Source of the DNA: Caldifarciminota bacterium
GTDB taxonomy: Bacteria; WOR-3; Hydrothermia; WGAB01
DNA length: 10,885 bases
Direction of reading: 5' to 3'
Assembly: GCA_015489295.1 (NCBI GenBank)
Contig: WGAB01000124.1
Coordinates: forward strand, 1 to 10,885
A program made the translations under genes and the position numbers. The notes below the pieces were generated by a model that saw only the letters and a program-made list of their open reading frames with translations, was not told the origin of the DNA and searched no databases. Below, in pieces: positions 7,254 through 10,885 of the stretch (positions are counted from its first letter, which is position 1; each line of letters starts with the position of its first letter).

Positions 7254-8220
7254 GTTCACCTCCTGATTCAAAGCCCACCACGGCCCCGTCGGGCACCCGG
7301 GCGTCGACGAGTTTGACGCCCGGCCCGATGGTGGCTCCCTTTCCCACATGGGTGTGTCCGATGAGCGAAACAAAGGGGTACACCGTGGCGTCCTTTTCCA
7401 GCACCACGTCGTACTCCAGGTACACGAGATCCGGATCGATGAAGGACACCCCTTCCCGAATCCACCGTTCAATGAGCCGGTGCTTCAGGATCTTCTGGGC
7501 CTGGATCAACTGCTGCCGCGTGTTCACGCCCAGGGTTTCCTTCCAGTCGGAGATCTTGAAGGCGAGCACGCCGCCCCGTTTCCGCTGCACGATCTCGATG
7601 ACGTCGGTAAGGTAGTATTCCCCCTGGGCATTCTGGGGTTTGATCTCGGGCAGGAAGGCGAAGAGGTCGCCGGTGCGGAACAGGTAGATGCCGGAGTTGA
7701 TCTCGCGGATCTCCTTTTCCTCCGGGAAGGCATCCTTTTCTTCCACGATCATTAGCACCCGGTCGCCGTGGGAACGCACGATGCGGCCGTAACCCGTGGG
7801 ATCGGGGACCTCGGCGGTCAGGATGGTGATCCGGGCGTCGTTTTCCTTGTGGAACCGGTACATGAGCTTGGCGGTGTCCTCGCGCAGGAGTGGGGCATCG
7901 CCCGGCATCACCAAAAGGTCGACGTCCTGGCCCTGGAAGAAGGGGGCGAGCTGCATAACAGCGTCGCCCGTGCCCCGGGGCTCGGGCTGGACCACGAACT
8001 CAATGGGTTCGTTGGGGAACATTTCGCGTACCCGGGTTTCCACCTCCCGATGGGTATCCGGGCTCACGATCACAAAGATGCGGGCAGGGCGCAGGCTGCA
8101 GGCCACCTTGAGGGGAAAGAACACCAGCGGCTTCCCCAGGAGGGGATGGAGCACCTTGGAGACGGACGAGTTCATGCGTTTGGATCGGCCACCGGCCAGG
8201 ATCGCAGCGTAGATGTCCAT
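7240..8220 (-). CDS. GlmU-like UDP-GlcNAc pyrophosphorylase lacking the acetyltransferase domain
   Basis: This 326-residue protein has the N-terminal uridylyltransferase of GlmU: LAGGRSKRMNSSVSKVLHPL (8-27), QPEPRGTGDAV (78-88), MPGDAPLL (105-112), GYGRIV (143-148), EINSGIY (173-179), QGEYYLTDV (199-207) and GVNTRQQL (231-238). After a linker helix come only a few hexapeptide turns (roughly 258-316), and the protein stops at 326. Full GlmU is about 450-460 residues and has a C-terminal left-handed beta helix carrying the glucosamine-1-phosphate acetyltransferase site, which is absent here. The likely reaction is UTP plus N-acetylglucosamine-1-phosphate to UDP-GlcNAc, though another sugar phosphate is possible. 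In the loop, the usual proline before the lysine (PK) is replaced by serine (SK22). ATG 8220 has GAGGAG upstream inside the end of the ACT gene, 4 bases away. The stop codon lies within the overlap with the thioredoxin start, so the short form looks natural. Confidence 0.85.
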   Translation of the reverse strand: MDIYAAILAGGRSKRMNSSVSKVLHPLLGKPLVFFPLKVACSLRPARIFVIVSPDTHREVETRVREMFPNEPIEFVVQPEPRGTGDAVMQLAPFFQGQDVDLLVMPGDAPLLREDTAKLMYRFHKENDARITILTAEVPDPTGYGRIVRSHGDRVLMIVEEKDAFPEEKEIREINSGIYLFRTGDLFAFLPEIKPQNAQGEYYLTDVIEIVQRKRGGVLAFKISDWKETLGVNTRQQLIQAQKILKHRLIERWIREGVSFIDPDLVYLEYDVVLEKDATVYPFVSLIGHTHVGKGATIGPGVKLVDARVPDGAVVGFESGGEHGRT

Positions 8221-8224
8221 GGTT

Positions 8225-8725
8225 TCACTCCTCGTCGTAATACCCTTCGTGGATTTCCAGTTCCATATAGTCCTGGAGGGCCATGACGGCATCGTCCACC
8301 CGGTCCTCCCGGATCACGATGGACAGGGAGTCCAGGCTGGTGGAAATCATCTCGATGTTGACCCCGGCCACGGCCAGGGCGGTGAACACCCGGGCGGCGA
8401 TGCCGGGGGTGCGGTGCATTTCCCGGGTGCCGTAAAACACCAGGAGCGCCACCTTGCGGTCGACCTGGAGGTCGCGGGCATCCACCGCCTTCACGATCTC
8501 GTCGTAGTAGTTCATGACCTTGGGCAGTTCGGACTCCAGGACCAGGAAGGCCAGGTCGGCGCGGCCGCGGCGGGCTGGCCCCTGGATGATGAACTCGGCG
8601 TTGATGCCCAGTTCCGAAAGGAGGGTGAAGAGGTCGGCGGCGACCCCGGGCTTGTCGCGGGCGTCGCGAAGGGTCACCTTCGCCACCTTCCGCGAGACCC
8701 AGAGGTCTTCCACCGGCAACCTCAC
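8225..8725 (-). CDS. Stand-alone double ACT-domain protein, aspartokinase regulatory type
   Basis: This 166-residue cytoplasmic protein consists of two ACT domains and nothing else. ACT1 is about residues 14-75 (AKVTLRDARDKPGVAADLFTLL, then GINAEFIIQ). ACT2 is about 92-160 (HRTPGIAARVFTAL, GVNIEMISTSLDSLSIVI). The pattern closely follows the C-terminal regulatory ACT pair of aspartate kinase (compare MISTSEIKISVVI there), which binds lysine or threonine. No kinase domain is present, and upstream lies gcvPA, so this is not a broken lysC. A free regulatory subunit or an amino-acid sensor is likely. The ligand cannot be deduced. The GTG start at 8725 overlaps the gcvPA stop (GTGA), with GGAGGTGA just upstream. 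The GlmU-like start follows 4 bases after its stop. Confidence 0.88.
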   Translation of the reverse strand: MRLPVEDLWVSRKVAKVTLRDARDKPGVAADLFTLLSELGINAEFIIQGPARRGRADLAFLVLESELPKVMNYYDEIVKAVDARDLQVDRKVALLVFYGTREMHRTPGIAARVFTALAVAGVNIEMISTSLDSLSIVIREDRVDDAVMALQDYMELEIHEGYYDEE

Positions 8726-10062
8726 GCCATCACCTCCCGCACCCGTTCCACGGCGAAGTCCATTTCCTGCCGGGTACGCTTCTCGGTGACCGCCACCAGC
8801 AGCCGGTGTTCAGCCACGGGATGGCCGAACACGATGCCATGCTCCAGCAGGGTGTCGCGCACCTCGCGGGCGGTTTTGCCCTCCAGTTCCAGTACGAACT
8901 CCCGGAAGAAGGGGGCATCGTAGGCCAAGCGAACCCCGGGAATGTCCACCAGGCGGTCGGCCAGGTAATGGGCCTTTTGGGTGCTCTGGTAGGCCACTTC
9001 GCGGAGCCCTTCCCTGCCCATCAGGCTCAGGTACACCAGGGCTGCCAGGGCACACAGCATCTGGTTGGTGCAGATGTTGGAGGTGGCCCGTTCCCGGCGG
9101 ATATGCTGTTCCCGGGTTTGCAGGGCCATCACATAGCCGCGCTTGCCCTCGGCATCCACCGTGGCGCCGGCAATGCGCCCGGGCATCTGGCGCAGGTACT
9201 TTTCCTTGGTGGTAAACAGGCCGAGGTAGGGGCCACCGTAGCCCAGGGGCAGGCCCAGGGACTGGCCTTCACCCACGGCAATGTCGGCGTCATAGGCCCC
9301 AGGGGGTTCCAGCAGACCCAGCGAAATCGGATCGAAGGCCACCACCAGCAGAGCCCCCACCCGGGCGGTGAGTTCCCGCAGGCGGAAGGGCTCCTCCAGA
9401 ATGCCGAAGTAGTTGGGATGCTGGAACAGGAGAGCCGCCGTCCGGTCGTCCAGGTGGTCCTCCACGAAGTTCAGATCCATCCGCCCGGTTCGAGGATCGG
9501 TGGGTACTTCCACCACCTCCAGGTCCTGGCGGTGGGTGTAGGTGTGGAGAACACGGCGGTACAGGGGATTCAGGTCTTCGCTGTATAGGATCCGGTGGCG
9601 CTTTTTCTGGATCCGCAGGCTCATCAAGGCCGCTTCGGCCAGGGCCGTGGCTCCGTCGTACATCGAGGAATTGGCCACCTCCATGCCGGTAAGATCACAC
9701 AGCACCGACTGGAACTCGTACATGGCCTGCAGGGTGCCCTGGCTCACCTCGGCCTGGTACGGCGTGTACGCGGTGTAGAACTCGGAACGCGAGAGGACGT
9801 GGTGCACCGCCGCCGGGATGTAGTGGTCGTAAACGCCGCCGCCCAGGAACAGGGTGAGGTGGCTCCGGTTCCGCTGGGCCAGGGCCTCCACGTGCTGCCG
9901 AACCTCCCACTCGGAAAGGGCCGGGGGAAGGTCCAGGGTGCCCTTGAACCGGGCCTCCTCGGGGATGCTCTGGGCAAAGAGTTCTTCAATGGACGAAAAC
10001 CCCAGGGTTTTGAGCATCTCCCTGCGGTCTTCGTCGGTCAAGGGCAAATAGGGGAAGGACAA
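8722..10062 (-). CDS. gcvPA: Glycine dehydrogenase (decarboxylating) subunit 1
   Basis: This 446-residue non-lysine half of the split P-protein forms the alpha2beta2 glycine decarboxylase with GcvPB. Family marks are PLTDEDRREML (7-17), LGGGVYDHYIPAAVHH, YTPYQAEVSQGTLQAMYEFQ, NSSMYDGATALAEA, YGGPYLGLF, RQMPGRIAG and REQHIRRERATSNICTNQ. Length is normal. The start is the rare TTG at 10062, supported by GGAGG in the end of gcvH and by agreement with the usual family N-terminus (an aromatic/proline stretch then TDEDRREML); there is no better ATG or GTG. The gap to the gcvH stop is 3 bases. The end overlaps the ACT gene by 4 bases. The product is cytoplasmic. Confidence 0.96.
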   Translation of the reverse strand: MSFPYLPLTDEDRREMLKTLGFSSIEELFAQSIPEEARFKGTLDLPPALSEWEVRQHVEALAQRNRSHLTLFLGGGVYDHYIPAAVHHVLSRSEFYTAYTPYQAEVSQGTLQAMYEFQSVLCDLTGMEVANSSMYDGATALAEAALMSLRIQKKRHRILYSEDLNPLYRRVLHTYTHRQDLEVVEVPTDPRTGRMDLNFVEDHLDDRTAALLFQHPNYFGILEEPFRLRELTARVGALLVVAFDPISLGLLEPPGAYDADIAVGEGQSLGLPLGYGGPYLGLFTTKEKYLRQMPGRIAGATVDAEGKRGYVMALQTREQHIRRERATSNICTNQMLCALAALVYLSLMGREGLREVAYQSTQKAHYLADRLVDIPGVRLAYDAPFFREFVLELEGKTAREVRDTLLEHGIVFGHPVAEHRLLVAVTEKRTRQEMDFAVERVREVMA

Positions 10063-10065
10063 GCC

Positions 10066-10458
10066 TTAACCCTCCTCTTCTGCAATGAGTTTCTCGTAGG
10101 CCTCGGGGGAAAGCAGGTTCTTGAGTTCCTCGGGGTTGGACATCCGGACCTTGATCATCCACCCTTCCCCATAGGGATCTTTGTTGACGAGATCCGGCTC
10201 GTCGGCCAAACGCTCGTTCACCTCTACCACCTCACCGGAAACCGGAGCGTAGAGGTCCGACACGGCCTTTACCGCCTCGACGGTGCCGAAGGGCTCCATG
10301 GCCTTGACCTGGGTCCCCACCTCCGGGAGCTCCACATACACGATGTCCGACAGCTGGCTCTGGGCGTAATCCGTGATGCCCACGGTCACGATGTCACCTT
10401 CCACGCGGGCCCATTCATGTTCCTTGGTATACAACAGGTCCTTCGGGACGTTGGCCAT
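10066..10458 (-). CDS. gcvH: Glycine cleavage system H protein
   Basis: This 130-residue lipoyl carrier accepts the aminomethyl group from glycine decarboxylase and delivers it to GcvT. The lipoylated lysine is K64 in FGTVEAVKAVSDLYAPVSGEV. Also visible are the N-terminal YTKEHEWARVEGD block, VGITDYAQSQLSDIVYVELPEVG, and the C-terminal GEGWMIKVRMSNPEEL. The length is typical. ATG 10458 has AAAAGGAGG upstream, placed in a small inverted repeat. It is the first gene of the operon, with a 39-base predicted leader, which is too short for a glycine riboswitch. GcvT is not next to it. Confidence 0.97.
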   Translation of the reverse strand: MANVPKDLLYTKEHEWARVEGDIVTVGITDYAQSQLSDIVYVELPEVGTQVKAMEPFGTVEAVKAVSDLYAPVSGEVVEVNERLADEPDLVNKDPYGEGWMIKVRMSNPEELKNLLSPEAYEKLIAEEEG

Positions 10459-10459
10459 G

Positions 10460-10477
10460 ACAAAAGCCTCCTTTTGT
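10460..10477 (-). promoter_or_regulatory. Hairpin presenting the gcvH Shine-Dalgarno
   Basis: On the minus strand ACAAAAG-GAGG-CTTTTGT is a perfect 7-base inverted repeat with a 4-base loop. The loop is exactly the GAGG core of the ribosome binding site, and the 3' arm ends one base before the ATG. The stem is A/T-rich and weak. It may tune or thermally gate initiation, or may be a protein site. Confidence 0.45.
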
Positions 10478-10503
10478 GGTTAAAAACGGCGGGTCTTCGG
10501 CCA

Positions 10504-10532
10504 ATTATACTTAGCCCCCTGCGGGATTGCAA
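10504..10532 (-). promoter_or_regulatory. Sigma-70-type promoter of the gcvH operon
   Basis: Minus strand: -35 TTGCAA (10532-10527), 17-base spacer, perfect -10 TATAAT (10509-10504). The predicted start is near 10497, giving a 39-base leader. It is divergent to the lipoprotein promoter about 75 bases away. Confidence 0.8.
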
Positions 10533-10533
10533 C

Positions 10534-10573
10534 GCACGGCGGCCCCGCCAGGACCCCGACGGCTCGGCCGTGC
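10534..10573. repeat. Inverted repeat in the divergent intergenic region
   Basis: Seven-base arms GCACGGC (10534-10540) and GCCGTGC (10567-10573) flank 26 GC-rich bases between the two divergent promoters. The first arm lies just upstream of the gcvH -35 box. It could be a shared regulator site, but such repeats arise easily in sequence this GC-rich. Confidence 0.25.
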
Positions 10574-10605
10574 CGCCCGGGACCCCGGAAACACCCCAAT
10601 GTCCT

Positions 10606-10611
10606 TATAAT
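10606..10611 (+). promoter_or_regulatory. -10 box of a leaderless lipoprotein transcript
   Basis: A perfect TATAAT ends 6 bases before ATG 10618, so transcription would be expected to start at the A of the start codon itself. No -35 match is seen 16-18 bases upstream (GC-rich ACCCCGG region), and there is no Shine-Dalgarno. Confidence 0.65.
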
Positions 10612-10617
10612 TTGAGC

Positions 10618-10885
10618 ATGTTACGCGCATTCACGGTGGCGGTCCTGTTGGCCGCATTGTCCTGCCAGAATTCCCCGAGCATCGTGGATCGGCTCCGTGC
10701 CCCCTATTTTCCCCTGAGAACCGGCAACACCTGGATCTATCAGACCTCCGACAGCAGCCTGGTGAACGCCAAGGTGGTGGCCGACTCCACGATGGAGGGC
10801 GACTCCCTCCGCTTTTACGAGTTCCTGGGCGAAGTGCAACGGTTCCTGCCCCGGCGCGAGGTGGTCCTGCGCTGGACCGTGACCC
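10618..10885 (+). CDS. Putative lipoprotein, partial (C-terminus beyond the window)
   Basis: The first 89 residues are present. A short signal sequence MLRAFTVAVLLAALSC ends in an acceptable lipobox with lipidated C16, so the mature protein should be membrane-anchored. The mature start is followed by YFPLRTGNTWIYQTSDS (30-46), a 'PLxxGNxWxY' motif that I associate with uncharacterised secreted or lipoproteins of Bacteroidota-like and deep-branching bacteria. The rest looks beta-rich. Function is unknown. It is transcribed divergently from the gcvH operon, and the perfect TATAAT 6 bases upstream with no ribosome binding site points to a leaderless mRNA. A window-internal stop is absent, so the gene continues to the right. 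Confidence 0.8.
   Translation, partial: MLRAFTVAVLLAALSCQNSPSIVDRLRAPYFPLRTGNTWIYQTSDSSLVNAKVVADSTMEGDSLRFYEFLGEVQRFLPRREVVLRWTVT

Larger units (their letters stand above)
3088..10458 (-). other. Nine-gene operon gcvH to the COG2509 FAD gene
   Basis: Junctions in order of transcription are gap 3, overlap 4, gap 4, overlap 14, overlap 4, gap 1, gap 2 and gap 51 bases. There is no internal terminator hairpin and one strong promoter before gcvH, which supports one transcript. An extra internal promoter before the last gene cannot be excluded. Confidence 0.8.

Noticed and set aside
6117..7316. Plus-strand frame of 399 codons across ribE, gatC and trx
   Set aside because: It lies antisense to three recognised genes with conserved catalytic residues and has no plausible ribosome binding site.
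7254..7472. N-terminal extension of the thioredoxin, or a GlmU-thioredoxin frameshift
   Set aside because: The extension overlaps the GlmU-like coding sequence out of frame, and a perfect AGGAGGTGA precedes ATG 7253. A missing GlmU acetyltransferase domain cannot be recovered in another frame here.
10459..10497. Glycine riboswitch before gcvH
   Set aside because: The predicted leader is only about 39 bases and shows none of the tandem aptamer structure, only a small Shine-Dalgarno hairpin.
10551..10587. Direct repeat GGACCCCG at 10551-10558 and 10580-10587
   Set aside because: Eight G/C-rich bases repeated within a very GC-rich spacer are not convincing as a site.

Overview
This is a GC-rich bacterial chromosome segment holding eleven genes on the minus strand and one partial gene on the plus strand. 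Several features suggest a Gram-negative-type, respiratory and probably thermophilic, deep-branching bacterium: an exported octaheme cytochrome c, a lipoprotein with a 'YFPLRTGNTWIY' motif, a P-protein of glycine cleavage split into two subunits, compact operons, frequent GTG/TTG starts, and proteins rich in E, R, V and Y. I cannot assign a phylum from the sequence alone.

Layout from right to left, following minus-strand transcription. At 10504-10618 two divergent promoters drive (a) a probably leaderless lipoprotein gene to the right and (b) a nine-gene operon to the left. The operon runs gcvH, gcvPA, a double-ACT protein, a truncated GlmU-like uridylyltransferase, a CHPC thioredoxin, gatC, ribE, gcvPB and a COG2509-type FAD protein. 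Seven of its eight junctions are 4- or 14-base overlaps or gaps of 1-4 bases. The last gap, before the FAD gene, is 51 bases. After a 167-base gap comes an octaheme cytochrome gene with its own promoter, a possible operator on its transcription start, and a very strong terminator (a perfect 40-base palindrome followed by a U-tract). The window ends inside an ARPP-1/DUF6569-family gene.

How the genes fit together: GcvH, GcvPA and GcvPB are the lipoyl carrier and the two halves of the PLP-dependent glycine decarboxylase. The partners GcvT and dihydrolipoamide dehydrogenase are not in the window. The five genes between gcvPA and gcvPB serve cell-wall precursor synthesis, thiol redox, charging of Gln/Asn-tRNA and riboflavin synthesis. 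The operon therefore looks like a housekeeping mosaic with glycine cleavage at both ends rather than one pathway. RibE supplies flavin and the last gene is a flavoprotein, but a functional link between them is only inference.

I found no mobile element, CRISPR array, tRNA, rRNA or known riboswitch. The least familiar features are the EF-hand-bearing octaheme cytochrome with its candidate operator, the kinase-less aspartokinase-type ACT protein, the GlmU lacking its acetyltransferase domain, the Shine-Dalgarno hairpin before gcvH, and the leaderless promoter geometry at the lipoprotein gene.
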